Shown here: positions 33,113 to 41,968 of the stretch, one piece after another | Position numbering within the stretch: position 1 is the stretch's first letter | How the letters are laid out: each line of letters starts with the position of its first letter | Source: Microbacterium foliorum | GTDB lineage: Bacteria; Actinomycetota; Actinomycetes; Actinomycetales; Microbacteriaceae | Length of the DNA: 64,000 bases | Direction of reading: 5' to 3' | NCBI RefSeq assembly: GCF_006385575.1 | Contig: NZ_CP041040.1 | Span: 3,162,001 to 3,226,000 of the forward strand | The notes under the pieces: generated by a model | Seen by the model: the letters and a program-made list of their open reading frames with translations, nothing else | Databases searched by the model: none | What the model was told of the DNA's origin: nothing | Made by a program: the position numbers and the translations under genes

Positions 33113-33619
33113 ATGAGCGCCGAAGCCCAGCCTGAAGTCATCGTCCGTCCGGTCCGTGATGTGGATGCGGAAGCCCTGGGTCGCGTGCACGCGCAGTGCT
33201 GGCACGAGACCTACGACCACCTGATCAGCAAGGCCGCGCTCGAGAAGGTCTCGCCCCGTCGCATGGCGGAGCTGTGGACGCACTGGGCCTCTCAGGGCCC
33301 CGATTTCACGATGCGTGCCGCCCTCGTCGACGGCGAGATCGTCGGCTTCGTCGGCTCGGGTCCCGCCCGCGACAAGGACGCCCCCGCGTTCCGCGAGCTG
33401 TACTTCATCTACCTGCTCGACGCGTACCACTCGACCGGCATCGGCCAGAAGCTGTTCGACGCGGCCGTCGAGAAGGACGAGCCCCTCTACCTGTGGGTCG
33501 CGGAGGACAACCCCCGCGCACACCGCTTCTATGCACGCAACGGCTTCGCGCTCGACGGCGCCAGCCACACCGAGCCGTTCCTCGGCGAGACGCTGACCGA
33601 GGTGCGCTTCGTGCGCTGA
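33113..33619 (+). CDS. GNAT-family N-acetyltransferase
   Basis: 168 residues. Standard GNAT fold: VIVRPVRDVDAEALGRVHAQCW opens strand 1 and helix 1; ELYFIYLLDAYHSTGIGQKLF is strand 4 and the acetyl-CoA loop (STGIGQKL, a Q/RxxGxG/A variant); RFYARNGF is the terminal motif. Target unknown; cytoplasmic. Monocistronic by appearance, ending before a strong terminator inside an 86-nt inverted-end element. Confidence 0.88.
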   Translation: MSAEAQPEVIVRPVRDVDAEALGRVHAQCWHETYDHLISKAALEKVSPRRMAELWTHWASQGPDFTMRAALVDGEIVGFVGSGPARDKDAPAFRELYFIYLLDAYHSTGIGQKLFDAAVEKDEPLYLWVAEDNPRAHRFYARNGFALDGASHTEPFLGETLTEVRFVR

Positions 33620-33642
33620 TCCTCGCATCTCGTGAACGTCGC

Positions 33643-33728
33643 GTTCACGATTCAGCATGAACGGCCCCCTGCCACCGGCAGGGGGCCGTTTCGCTGGGTC
33701 TGGGAGAGATCTGTGCTGAATCGTGAAC
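33643..33728. repeat. 86-nt element A with inverted ends
   Basis: GTTCACGATTCAGCA at 33643-33657 and its exact reverse complement at 33714-33728 enclose a terminator hairpin. A second 86-nt element with related ends is at 38854-38939. Both lie between convergent genes. Confidence 0.75.
33660..33690. terminator. Strong bidirectional terminator
   Basis: A 14-bp perfect GC-rich stem (33660-33673 with 33677-33690, 3-nt loop), flanked by AA and TT. It lies between the convergent GNAT and cytochrome genes, inside element A. Confidence 0.8.
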
Positions 33729-33731
33729 GGA

Positions 33732-35495
33732 TCAGCGACCTGAGACGCTGCCGAACAGCTTCGCGATCGGGGCGATGACCAGCGGGCGGGCGGCGACCCA
33801 GCCGATGGCGATCACCACCAACGACGCCACGAAGACCCAGAACCCGGTCCAGCCGACGGCATCCGATGAGGCGTACATGTGGTTGAGGTTGCGCAGGAAC
33901 CCGGTGAGGAACACCAGCGCGACGTGTCCGATGATGAATACGACGAAGTAGATCATGACCGGGAAGTGCAGCGCGCGCGCCCACTCGATCGGGTACGCCT
34001 TCGACAGCCGCTCGGCCTTCTTGGGCCACATGCCCGACATGCGGAAACCGGTCGCCGCGGCCAACGGGGCCGCGATGAACACGGTCACGAAGTACGCGAG
34101 CTGCTGCAGGCTGTTGTAGTTCACCCAGCCGTGCTCGGTCGGCCAGTCGAACGACACGTACTGCAGCGCCGCCGACAGCGCGTTGGGGATGACCTCCCAG
34201 CTGGTCGGCACGATGCGCGCCCAGTGTCCGGTGACGAACAGCAGCACGACGAAGATCACGCCGTTCACGAGCCAGAGGATGTCGAGCGCCTGGTGGAACC
34301 AGATCGTCAGACTGACCTTGCCCTTGGGATCGTTGCGCGGGGTCCAGAAGGCGGTGGGCCGCTTCTCGTTGCGGATGCGAAGGCCCGACCGGATGATCAG
34401 CACCATCAGGAACACGTTGAAGAAGTGCGCCCAGTTGACCCACGGCGCGAACCCGGGCTCGACGGCGACGGCCGGCTCGTACTCGCCGGGGAACGCCGCG
34501 AGGAAGTCCTGCATGACGGGGAAGCTCAGCAGTGCCCGCACGAAGGCCACGGCTGCCGCGGCCAGGATGCCGAGGGCTGCCGCCCCGAGCAGTCCGGCGA
34601 TCGCCTGGGTCCAGGTGGGCCGAGGCCGGTCGGATGCCGGAGCGGTCGACGTGACGTGCCGCGGAGCGCTGCCGTTCCAGACCGTGCGAGGAGCCGGCAG
34701 CGGAATCGACGGATCGCCGAGAGCGGGCGCCGTGCGGGTGGCGACGGCGGTCTCGTCGTCGCCACCCGCCGCAGCATCCGCCCGCTCGTCGTCGACCGGC
34801 GCGGCATCCTCCCGCCCTTCGAGCGACGACGGCGCGGCATCCTCCCGGTCGTTGAGCGAGGACGGCGAAGCCGACCGAGACGAAACGCGCTCCGCGACCT
34901 GGGTGTCGGCAGGCGGCCAAGGCTCGCCGCCCGGCGTGCGCGGAAGACCGCGGCGTACGGATGCCGCGCGCTGTGCCGTCGCCCCGCCCAGCGCGGGGGC
35001 CGACACACCAGATGTCGGATGCTGCGGGGCGGACGGCCCTTCACGTGGTGTGTCGGACCCCGAAGTGGAAGGGGTGGCACCGCCCGAGGGTTCGACACCG
35101 GCGGCCGCGGCCGCGGGGGCCGCACCGGTGACGCCCGGCGCGGCACCTTGCGGCGCGGCACCTCCCGGCATCGCATCCGCCGGCGGCCATGGCTCGCCGC
35201 CCGGCACCCGCGGAAGCCCGCGACGCACGGAGGTGGAGCGCCGCGCTGCCGTCTCGTCCAGAACGGGGGCCGACACACCAGATGTCGAACGCTCCTGGAC
35301 AGGCGACCCTTCGAGTGGCGTGTCGGCCCCCGAAGTGGCAGGCACGGCCGCAGCGGACGCGGGGGCGGAAGACGCGGCAGCGGCAGGCTCGTCCGCGTCG
35401 GCGACACCGTCACCGACGTCGACAGCGAGCCCGGGAGGCCACGGCTCACCACCGGGCACACGCGGGAGCCCGCGCCTGAGCGTTCGCGTCGCCAT
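33732..35495 (-). CDS. Cytochrome b-type membrane protein with long repetitive N-terminus
   Basis: 587 residues. Residues 1 to about 280 are Ala/Pro/Ser-rich and probably disordered, with three copies of RRGLPR[VT]PGGEPWPP (7-21, 91-105, 181-195). The remainder has about six hydrophobic helices with His in or near them ([30 protein letters not shown]), as in b561/Ni-Fe-hydrogenase cytochrome b subunits. It starts 2 nt after etfA, so it is the third gene of etfB-etfA-cyt. A role passing electrons between ETF and the quinone pool is a reasonable inference but is not proven by sequence. Confidence 0.8.
   Translation of the reverse strand: MATRTLRRGLPRVPGGEPWPPGLAVDVGDGVADADEPAAAASSAPASAAAVPATSGADTPLEGSPVQERSTSGVSAPVLDETAARRSTSVRRGLPRVPGGEPWPPADAMPGGAAPQGAAPGVTGAAPAAAAAGVEPSGGATPSTSGSDTPREGPSAPQHPTSGVSAPALGGATAQRAASVRRGLPRTPGGEPWPPADTQVAERVSSRSASPSSLNDREDAAPSSLEGREDAAPVDDERADAAAGGDDETAVATRTAPALGDPSIPLPAPRTVWNGSAPRHVTSTAPASDRPRPTWTQAIAGLLGAAALGILAAAAVAFVRALLSFPVMQDFLAAFPGEYEPAVAVEPGFAPWVNWAHFFNVFLMVLIIRSGLRIRNEKRPTAFWTPRNDPKGKVSLTIWFHQALDILWLVNGVIFVVLLFVTGHWARIVPTSWEVIPNALSAALQYVSFDWPTEHGWVNYNSLQQLAYFVTVFIAAPLAAATGFRMSGMWPKKAERLSKAYPIEWARALHFPVMIYFVVFIIGHVALVFLTGFLRNLNHMYASSDAVGWTGFWVFVASLVVIAIGWVAARPLVIAPIAKLFGSVSGR
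34911..35477 (-). repeat. Intragenic duplication encoding the RRGLPR repeats
   Basis: The coding DNA for residues 54-105 recurs at residues 144-195 with an exact 90-residue offset ([13 protein letters not shown] and the RRGLPR motif all repeat). A third motif copy is at residues 7-21. A 270-bp tandem duplication with divergence. Confidence 0.75.
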
Positions 35496-35497
35496 GA

Positions 35498-36469
35498 CTA
35501 CTTCTTCCGCGACTCGAGGCCCGCGATCACCTGCGGGACGATCGTGAACAGGTCGCCGACGATGCCGAAGTCGGCGACGTCGAAGATCGGCGCCTCGCCG
35601 TCTTTGTTGATCGCGACGATGTTCTTGGCCGTCTGCATGCCCGCGCGGTGCTGGATCGCACCCGAGATGCCGAGGGCGACGTACAGCTGCGGAGACACCG
35701 AGACACCTGTCTGACCGACCTGGTGCGACTGCGGGATGTATCCGGCATCCACCGCGGCCCGCGAAGCGCCGACGGCTGCGCCGAGCGCATCGGCGAGCTC
35801 TTCGACGAGCACGAACTTCTCTTTCGACGCGAGTCCGCGGCCACCCGAGACGACCCGGGTCGCACCGCGCAGCTCGGGGCGAGACGACGTGGCCTCGACC
35901 GCTTCGACAGCTCCCACGGTGGCGGCAGGGAAGCCGGATGCCGCAACGGTCAGGGTCTCGACGGTCGGCGATGCGACCGCCTCTGCCCGAGCATCGACAG
36001 CACCCTGGCGCACCGTGATCACCGGGGCGCCGAAGGTGGGGGCCGAGTCGGTGAGATAGGCACCGCCGTACACGGAGTGGTTCGCGACGATGCCCTCGTC
36101 ATCGCGCGAGACGCCGACGGCATCGACCGACAGCGCCAGCTTCGCGCGCACCGCGAATCGGCCGGCGACGTCGCGCCCCGCGATCGAGTTCGAGAGGAGG
36201 ACGGCATCCGGTCTCACCTGCTCGAAGGCGGCCTGCAGCGCATCGACGACCGGCATCGTGAGGATCGTCTCGTCGGCGTCGGCCGTCAGCACGACGGATG
36301 CTCCGGCGGCGGCCACCTGAGCTGCAGCCTCGGCCGAACCGCCGACGACGAGCGCGACCGGCGCGCCGACGGTCGAGGCGGCGCCGATCAGGGCCGCCGT
36401 GCTGCTGGCGGGGTTGCCTGCCGGGTCGAGGTCGACCACGACGAGGATCGGGTTCTCGGGGTAGGTCAT
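35498..36469 (-). CDS. etfA: Electron transfer flavoprotein, alpha subunit
   Basis: 323 residues. The C-terminal FAD-binding domain is complete: [54 protein letters not shown] and [14 protein letters not shown] (recognised by [11 protein letters not shown] and GIVGDL). Forms the ETF heterodimer with EtfB, taking electrons from acyl-CoA dehydrogenases such as the one at 40732. Starts 1 nt after the etfB stop at ATG 36469, and a cytochrome gene follows after 2 nt. The family's usual length. Confidence 0.94.
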   Translation of the reverse strand: MTYPENPILVVVDLDPAGNPASSTAALIGAASTVGAPVALVVGGSAEAAAQVAAAGASVVLTADADETILTMPVVDALQAAFEQVRPDAVLLSNSIAGRDVAGRFAVRAKLALSVDAVGVSRDDEGIVANHSVYGGAYLTDSAPTFGAPVITVRQGAVDARAEAVASPTVETLTVAASGFPAATVGAVEAVEATSSRPELRGATRVVSGGRGLASKEKFVLVEELADALGAAVGASRAAVDAGYIPQSHQVGQTGVSVSPQLYVALGISGAIQHRAGMQTAKNIVAINKDGEAPIFDVADFGIVGDLFTIVPQVIAGLESRKK

Positions 36470-36470
36470 G

Positions 36471-37247
36471 TCACACCAGCCTGTTCTGCACGAGGTATTC
36501 GACGAGCTTCTCGGCGGCATCGCCCTCATCGACGATCTTCACGCCGGCCGCGCGCGGCGGCTTCTCGGCGACCGAGGTCATGATCGTGCGGGGAGCCGCG
36601 GCCGGGTCGGCCGAGACGCCGAGGTCGTCGAGGGTCAGGACCTCGAGCGGCTTCTTCTTCGCCGCCATGATGCCCTTGAAGTTCGGGAAGCGCGCGTCGG
36701 GGAGCGCTTCGGTGATCGAGACCACGGCAGGGAGGGATGCCGAGATCGGCTGCGCTCCGGCATCCGCCCCTCGTGTGCCCGTGATGCCCTCGGGCGTGAT
36801 CTCGACCGAGGTGAGCGCGGTCGCGTGTGCCCAGCCGAGGTGCTCGGCGAGCATGGCGGCCATCACTCCGCCCGAGCCGTCGGTCGACAGGTTGCCGGTG
36901 ATCACCAGGTCGGGCCCTCCCCGTCGGATCGCCGCGGCCAGCGTCTCGGCCGTGAGTCCAAGGTCGGCACCCGCGAGCTGCTCGTCGGCGATGTGCACGG
37001 CCGACCCTGCGCCGATCGCGAGTGCCCTCCGCACCGACGCCGTGGAGCCGCCGGGGGCCATCGCGACAGCGACCACCTCGGTGCCCTCGTTCTTGTCGGC
37101 ATGGCTGAGTGCGACCTCGAGCGCACGCTCCGTGATCTCATCGAGCACCACGTCGCCGGCACCTCGCTCGGCGAGGCCTGTCTCGAGATTCAGCTTGCGG
37201 TCGCCGTAGGTGTCGGGCACCTCTTTGACCAGGACGAAGATCTTCAT
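36471..37247 (-). CDS. etfB: Electron transfer flavoprotein, beta subunit
   Basis: 258 residues. [20 protein letters not shown] opens the protein and [16 protein letters not shown] follows, both typical. [20 protein letters not shown] and the [17 protein letters not shown] motif identify EtfB. Binds the AMP cofactor of ETF. ATG has GAGGAG upstream and starts the etfB-etfA-cytochrome operon; it diverges from a MarR gene. Confidence 0.94.
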   Translation of the reverse strand: MKIFVLVKEVPDTYGDRKLNLETGLAERGAGDVVLDEITERALEVALSHADKNEGTEVVAVAMAPGGSTASVRRALAIGAGSAVHIADEQLAGADLGLTAETLAAAIRRGGPDLVITGNLSTDGSGGVMAAMLAEHLGWAHATALTSVEITPEGITGTRGADAGAQPISASLPAVVSITEALPDARFPNFKGIMAAKKKPLEVLTLDDLGVSADPAAAPRTIMTSVAEKPPRAAGVKIVDEGDAAEKLVEYLVQNRLV

Positions 37248-37366
37248 CGATTGCTCCTCACGACTGCGTCGATTCTAGCGCCTTGATACTGAGTCCCACC
37301 CGACGAGCAACTGAGAACCAGCCGCCGTCCCGGCGGGCACATCCCCGGAGTCCGAGCGCGATGCCC

Positions 37367-37372
37367 TACCGT
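37367..37372 (+). promoter_or_regulatory. Leaderless -10 box of the MarR gene
   Basis: TACCGT followed by exactly 6 nt (AGAACC) and GTG at 37379, which decides the start of the MarR reading frame. Confidence 0.6.
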
Positions 37373-37378
37373 AGAACC

Positions 37379-37915
37379 GTGGTCCGACCCCGCCCCCTGC
37401 CCGTCGATCCGCTCGCCGAGGCGAAGCGGCAGTGGCTGGCGCACGGATGGACGGATGCCGCCGACGGCATGACCGTGGTCACCTCGGTGATGCGGGCCCA
37501 GCAGCTGCTGCTCGCCAGGGTGGATGCCGCGCTCAAGCCGTTCGCGCTGAGCTTCGCCCGCTACGAGATGCTGCGCCTGCTGGCGTTCAGCCGCTCCGGT
37601 CGTCTGCCGCTGTCGAGCGTGGTCGCCAGACTCCAGGTGCACGCCACGACCGTCACGAGCACGGCCGAGCGTCTGGTGCGTGACGGGCTGATCGTGCGCG
37701 AGCCGCACCCGCACGACGGCCGCGCTGCTCTGCTCGCTTTGACGGAGACGGGCCGCGAACTCGTCGAGCGCGCCACCTCCGCCCTCAACGCCGACGTCTT
37801 CGCCGACCCCGGCATCGGCAGGGAGGACGCGACCGAACTGGTCGCGATCGTCGCGCGCATGCGCAAGGCGGCCGGAGACTTCAGCGACCCGAAGCCGCAG
37901 CCGGACGCGCTCTGA
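37379..37915 (+). CDS. MarR-family transcriptional regulator
   Basis: 178 residues. Winged-helix core: LLARVDAALKPFALSFARYEMLRLL, LPLSSVVARLQVHATTVTSTAERLVRDGLIVREPHPHDGRAALLALTETG (recognised by the MarR wing motif DGRAALLALTETG). GTG at 37379 is favoured by the leaderless -10 box; an in-frame ATG lies six codons upstream inside that box. It is followed after 1 nt by a SRPBCC protein and then DUF1905, a likely three-gene operon. Ligand and targets unknown; etfB diverges from it. Confidence 0.82.
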   Translation: MVRPRPLPVDPLAEAKRQWLAHGWTDAADGMTVVTSVMRAQQLLLARVDAALKPFALSFARYEMLRLLAFSRSGRLPLSSVVARLQVHATTVTSTAERLVRDGLIVREPHPHDGRAALLALTETGRELVERATSALNADVFADPGIGREDATELVAIVARMRKAAGDFSDPKPQPDAL

Positions 37916-37916
37916 C

Positions 37917-38399
37917 GTGTCGGAGTTCGTGCTCGAACGCGTGATCGACGCTCCGCGTGCGACGGTCTTCGCTGTGGCACTCGACCCCGGGCTGCATCTG
38001 CGGTCGATGGCACGGTACGGCGAGACGATGGTCGAGGCCCCGGCGGGCGGCGTGTTCAGCGAAGGGTCGACCGTCACCTGGCGGGCGCGGCACTTCGGCA
38101 TCCCGTTCCGGCTGCGTTCCGTCGTGTACGACGTCGATCCGCCGCGCGGGTTCCGCGACCGGCAGATCTCGGGGCCCTTCGGCTCGTTCTGGCACGAGCA
38201 CGTGTTCGAGGAGCACCCGCGGGGCACGCTGATGCGCGACACGATCAGATTCCACTCGCCGTTCGGCCCGATCGGTCGCCTGGTCGACCGGCTCGTCCTT
38301 CGCGAGTACATGCGACGCCTGATCGAGCAGCGCAACGACCAGCTGGCCGCAGAAGCAGAGGCCGACGCAGAGGGGCGCGGGCGTACACTGCCCGCATGA
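37917..38399 (+). CDS. SRPBCC-fold protein (cell-division-inhibitor-like)
   Basis: 160 residues with GTG start 1 nt after the MarR stop. FVLERVIDAPRATVFAVALDPGLHLRSM is the opening of a polyketide-cyclase/START-like fold. GFRDRQISGPFGSFWHEHVFEE resembles SRPBCC proteins annotated as ligand-binding or SulA-like cell-division inhibitors. The conserved motif for catalysis is not defined. The C-terminus is Ala/Glu-rich. It overlaps DUF1905 by 4 nt. Confidence 0.7.
   Translation: MSEFVLERVIDAPRATVFAVALDPGLHLRSMARYGETMVEAPAGGVFSEGSTVTWRARHFGIPFRLRSVVYDVDPPRGFRDRQISGPFGSFWHEHVFEEHPRGTLMRDTIRFHSPFGPIGRLVDRLVLREYMRRLIEQRNDQLAAEAEADAEGRGRTLPA
38384..38389 (+). promoter_or_regulatory. Internal leaderless -10 box of the DUF1905 gene
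   Basis: TACACT inside the end of the SRPBCC gene, exactly 6 nt before ATG 38396. It suggests the DUF1905 gene can be transcribed on its own. Confidence 0.5.
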
Positions 38400-38839
38400 G
38401 CGAACTGCGCCTGCACACGACCCTCGAAGGCCGTGGCCCGGCCGCCGCGATCATCCTCACCGACGACCAGGTCGCCTCGTTCGGGGCGGGCAAGACCTTC
38501 CCGGTCGCCGTGACGATCGACGGACGCACCGCACGCCTGCGCCTGGCCCGCATGGGCGGGCAGAACATGATCGGGTTCAGCAAAGCCGCCCGATCCGAGC
38601 TCGGGGTCGAGATCGACCAGGAGGTCGATGCCGTCATCCGTCTGGATGCCGCCGAGCGCGAGGTCGAGGTCCCACCGGCCCTGGCCGCGGCCCTCGATGC
38701 CGACCCTGGGCTGCGGCCTTCCTTCGATGCCCTGTCGTACTCGGTGCGCAAGGAGCATGCCCGCACGGTGGCCGAGGCCAAGCAGGACGCGACCCGAGAC
38801 CGCCGCGTCGAGAAGATCGTCGAGGCACTGCGCGGCTGA
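38396..38839 (+). CDS. DUF1905/YdeI-like protein
   Basis: 147 residues. The N-terminal DUF1905 beta domain (SELRLHTTLEGRGPAAAIIL, GKTFPVAVTIDGRTARLRLARMGG, IGFSKAARSELGV) is joined to a C-terminal YdeI/OmpD-associated helical part (PSFDALSYSVRKEHARTVAEAK). Its ATG overlaps the upstream stop by 4 nt. Function of the family is not established; bacteriocin protection has been suggested for YdeI. Converges on enoyl-CoA hydratase across an 86-nt element. Confidence 0.8.
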   Translation: MSELRLHTTLEGRGPAAAIILTDDQVASFGAGKTFPVAVTIDGRTARLRLARMGGQNMIGFSKAARSELGVEIDQEVDAVIRLDAAEREVEVPPALAAALDADPGLRPSFDALSYSVRKEHARTVAEAKQDATRDRRVEKIVEALRG

Positions 38840-38853
38840 ACCGCCCGCCGCTC

Positions 38854-38939
38854 GTTCACAACTCAGCATCAACCGCTGACGGGCGTGCCGGATCGGCACC
38901 GACGGGCCGATCCGGCGCCATCCATGCTGAGTTGTGAAC
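38854..38939. repeat. 86-nt element B with inverted ends and inner hairpin
   Basis: GTTCACAACTCAGCAT at 38854-38869 and its exact reverse complement at 38924-38939 enclose an 11-bp hairpin (38887-38897 with 38906-38916). Same length and context as element A; the ends differ at two positions with compensating changes in the partner arm. Confidence 0.75.
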
Positions 38940-38966
38940 CGCGGCGCGGCGCCGCCTTCGCGGAAC

Positions 38967-39743
38967 TCAGCGGTTCTGGAAGTCGGGCGCACGCTTCTCC
39001 CGGAAGGCCGACATGCCTTCCTTCTGGTCTTCGGTGTCGAACAGCGCGGCGAACGCCCGCTTCTCGTGCGCGAGCCCGTCGGCGAGCGTCGTCTCCATGG
39101 CGGCGTCGAGCGCGGCCTTGGCCGCGAACAGCGACGGCAGCGACTTCGACGCGATCGTCTCGGCCAGCTTCGTGGCCTCTGCGAGCAGCTCGGATGCCGG
39201 CACGACGCGCGACACGAGGCCGGACCGCTCCGCCTCTTCGGCGCCCATGAACCGGCCGGACAGCACCAACTCCGCCGCCTTGTAATACCCGACCGCGCGG
39301 ATCAGGCGCTGCGTGCCGCCCATGCCCGGAATGACGCCGAGGTTGATCTCGGGCTGACCGAACTTGGCGGTGTCGGCAGCGAGGATGATGTCGCACATCA
39401 TCGCGAGCTCGCATCCTCCCCCGAGCGCGAAGCCCGAGACGGCGGCGATCACGGGGGTGCGCACCGCGGCGAACTCGTGCCAGACGCCGAAGTGATCGGT
39501 CTCGGTCATCTCGGCAGCCGACATGCCCTCCATCTCCTTGATGTCGGCGCCCGCGGCGAATGCCTTCTCGGATCCGGTGACGACGATCGCGCCGACGCCG
39601 TCGTCGAGGTCGAACGCGACGGCGGCCGCCGTGACCTCCTCCGCGAGGCGGCTGTTCAGCGCGTTGAGGGCCTCGGGGCGGTTGAGGGTGATCCACCCGA
39701 CTCGTCCGCGCTGCTCGACCAGGATCGTCTCGTACTCGGTCAT
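38967..39743 (-). CDS. Enoyl-CoA hydratase/isomerase family protein
   Basis: 258 residues, crotonase fold. [23 protein letters not shown] (oxyanion hole), [16 protein letters not shown] and [20 protein letters not shown] are all present, with both Glu positions of true hydratases. Last gene of the valine-degradation operon (83 nt after mmsB), so it may hydrate methacrylyl-CoA. A fatty-acid role is also possible. RBS GGAGAGGG precedes ATG. Confidence 0.92.
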   Translation of the reverse strand: MTEYETILVEQRGRVGWITLNRPEALNALNSRLAEEVTAAAVAFDLDDGVGAIVVTGSEKAFAAGADIKEMEGMSAAEMTETDHFGVWHEFAAVRTPVIAAVSGFALGGGCELAMMCDIILAADTAKFGQPEINLGVIPGMGGTQRLIRAVGYYKAAELVLSGRFMGAEEAERSGLVSRVVPASELLAEATKLAETIASKSLPSLFAAKAALDAAMETTLADGLAHEKRAFAALFDTEDQKEGMSAFREKRAPDFQNR

Positions 39744-39826
39744 CGTGAAGCCCTCTCCGTCGTGGTCATCTCAGTATGTCGCGGCCCGGTCGCCGCGTTT
39801 CGTCTCGGGCGCTGCGCCGTGCTCGC

Positions 39827-40735
39827 TCAACGGCCGGAGGGCGCATCGCGGATGTCGGTGATGATACCCGAGAAGTCGCGGGTCGCGCCCTCGCCCGCCG
39901 CGAAGGCGGCGTAGAGCTGCTGCGCGAGCCGCCCCATCTGCGCGTCGGTCGACGTCTGCTCGATCGCCTGCAGCGCGAGGCCGAGGTCCTTCGCCATCAG
40001 GGCTCCGGCGAATCCGGGCTGGTAGTCGCGATTCGCCGGGCTCGTCGGCACGGGCCCCGGCACGGGGCAGTTCGTCGTGATCGACCAGCACTGACCGGAT
40101 GCCTGCGACACGACGTCGAACAGCGCCTGATGCTCGAGTCCCAGCCGCTCGCCGAGCACGAACGCCTCGGCGACGGCGATCTGCGACACCGCGAGCACCA
40201 TGTTGTTGCACACCTTCGCGGCCTGCCCGAGTCCAGGGCCGCCGCAGTGCACGATGCGCTTTCCCATGACCTCGAGCACGGGCAGTGCGGCCGCGAAGTC
40301 CTCCTCCGAGCCGCCGACCATGAACGCGAGCGTGCCGTTCTCGGCACCCACGACACCGCCCGACACGGGTGCGTCGACGTTGCGATGCCCGGCCGCGAGC
40401 GCCAGCGCGTGGGCGGCACGGGCTTCGTCGACCGCGATCGTCGACGACTCGATGAACAGGGTGTCCGGTCGAGCGGCGGCCAGCAGCTCGGTGCGGTAGG
40501 CGTCGATCACGTGCCGTCCGGCCGGGAACATCGTGATCACGACGTCGGCCTCGCGCACGGCATCCGCCCCGCTGGCTGCCACCGGGATGCCGGCGGCCTG
40601 CGCCGCCTCGATCGCGGCAGGCACGAGATCGAAGCCGTGCACCTCATGCCCCGCCGCGACCAGGTTCTTCGCCATCGGCAGGCCCATGTGGCCGAGTCCG
40701 AGGAACGCGATGCGCACCTTCGTCGGCTCGCTCAT
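39827..40735 (-). CDS. mmsB: 3-hydroxyisobutyrate dehydrogenase
   Basis: 302 residues, beta-hydroxyacid dehydrogenase family. Rossmann motif IAFLGLGHMGLPMAKN (9-24), FIESSTI (94-100), DAPVSGG (121-127) and catalytic K174 in GQAAKVCNNM. Oxidises 3-hydroxyisobutyrate to methylmalonate semialdehyde for the MmsA encoded two genes upstream. ATG at 40735 overlaps the acyl-CoA dehydrogenase stop by 4 nt. Confidence 0.93.
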   Translation of the reverse strand: MSEPTKVRIAFLGLGHMGLPMAKNLVAAGHEVHGFDLVPAAIEAAQAAGIPVAASGADAVREADVVITMFPAGRHVIDAYRTELLAAARPDTLFIESSTIAVDEARAAHALALAAGHRNVDAPVSGGVVGAENGTLAFMVGGSEEDFAAALPVLEVMGKRIVHCGGPGLGQAAKVCNNMVLAVSQIAVAEAFVLGERLGLEHQALFDVVSQASGQCWSITTNCPVPGPVPTSPANRDYQPGFAGALMAKDLGLALQAIEQTSTDAQMGRLAQQLYAAFAAGEGATRDFSGIITDIRDAPSGR

Positions 40736-41937
40736 GATGCGCTCCGCATCGGGTCTCCGCCGGTCCGCTGAAGGGACGCCGACCCAGCCGGTCGCAGCAT
40801 CTCGCGGCCGACGATCAGGCGCATGATCTCGTTGGTGCCCTCGAGGATCTGGTGCACCCGCAGATCGCGCACGACCCGCTCGATGCCGTAGTCCTGCAGG
40901 TAGCCGTAGCCGCCGTGCAGCTGCAGAGCGCGGTTGGCGACGTCGAATCCGGCATCCGTCGCGAACCGCTTGGCCATGGCGCAGCGCATGGTCGCGTCCG
41001 GCGCCTGCTCGTCGACGGCCAGCGCGCCGTCTCTGACCATGAGGCGAGCGGCCTGCAGATCGGTGCGCATGTCGGCGATCGCGAACATGATCGACTGCTT
41101 CTCGGCCAGCGGTTCGCCGAACGCGACGCGCTCGTGCACGTACTGCACGGCGCGGTCGAGCGCCCACTGCGCGCCGCCCAGCGAGCAGGCCGCGATGTTG
41201 AGGCGGCCACCGTTGAGTGCCGACATCGCGATCGCGAAGCCACGGCCCTCGTCGCCGAGCATTCCGGATGCCGGGATGCGCACGCCGTCGAGGATCACCT
41301 GGCGGGTCGGCTGCGCATGCCAGCCCATCTTCTTCTCGGGTGCCCCGAAGCTCAGGCCCTCGGCGTCTCCGGGAACCAGGAAGGCGCTGATGCCGCGGGC
41401 ACCCGGCTCGCCGGTGCGCGCCATGACGACGTAGACCGCGGCCTCGCCGGCGCCCGAGATGAATTGCTTCACACCCGTGAGCAGGTAGTCGTCTCCGTCG
41501 CGCACCGCACTCGTGGCGACGTTCGCGGCGTCGGATCCGACGCCAGGCTCGGTCAGGCAGTATCCGCCGAACTCCTGCATCGCGGTGAGTGCGGGCAGCC
41601 ACCGGCCGCGCTGCGCGTCGTCTCCGTAGGTGTCGATCATCCAGACCACCATGTTGTGGATCGAGATGTAGGCGGCGACGGCAGGGTCGCCCTTGGCGAG
41701 CTCTTCGAAGATCGCGACCGTGTCGGAGCGGCTCAGCCCAGTGCCGCCGAAGTCCTCGCGCACGTAGATGCCGCCGAGCCCGAGCTCGCCCGCCTTGCCG
41801 AGCGACTCGCGGGGGAAGATGTGCTTCTCGTCGCGTTCGGCCGCGAACGGTGCGAGCTCGGTGTCGGCGAACTCGCGGACGGCGTCGAGAATGGCCTCGC
41901 GCTCTTCGGCGGTGGTGGTGACGGTGGTCATGGTCAT
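40732..41937 (-). CDS. Acyl-CoA dehydrogenase, probable isobutyryl-CoA dehydrogenase
   Basis: 401 residues. FAD-binding motifs CLTEPGVGSD and GVKQFISGAG, IRIPASGMLGDEGRGF-type linker, RVAFGEPL helix and ILEGTNEI with catalytic E366 identify the family. Operon position between mmsA and mmsB points to isobutyryl-CoA or short branched-chain substrates from valine. Its electron acceptor is ETF, encoded at 35498-37247. It sits 31 nt after mmsA. Confidence 0.92.
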   Translation of the reverse strand: MTMTTVTTTAEEREAILDAVREFADTELAPFAAERDEKHIFPRESLGKAGELGLGGIYVREDFGGTGLSRSDTVAIFEELAKGDPAVAAYISIHNMVVWMIDTYGDDAQRGRWLPALTAMQEFGGYCLTEPGVGSDAANVATSAVRDGDDYLLTGVKQFISGAGEAAVYVVMARTGEPGARGISAFLVPGDAEGLSFGAPEKKMGWHAQPTRQVILDGVRIPASGMLGDEGRGFAIAMSALNGGRLNIAACSLGGAQWALDRAVQYVHERVAFGEPLAEKQSIMFAIADMRTDLQAARLMVRDGALAVDEQAPDATMRCAMAKRFATDAGFDVANRALQLHGGYGYLQDYGIERVVRDLRVHQILEGTNEIMRLIVGREMLRPAGSASLQRTGGDPMRSAS

Positions 41938-41968
41938 GTCGATTCCTTGTGGGAGGTCAGCGCGGGGG

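Noticed and set aside
33643..38939. 86-nt elements as ends of one composite transposon carrying 33.7-38.9 kb
   Set aside because: Each element is complete with both inverted ends, no transposase lies between, and the enclosed genes look like core genome.
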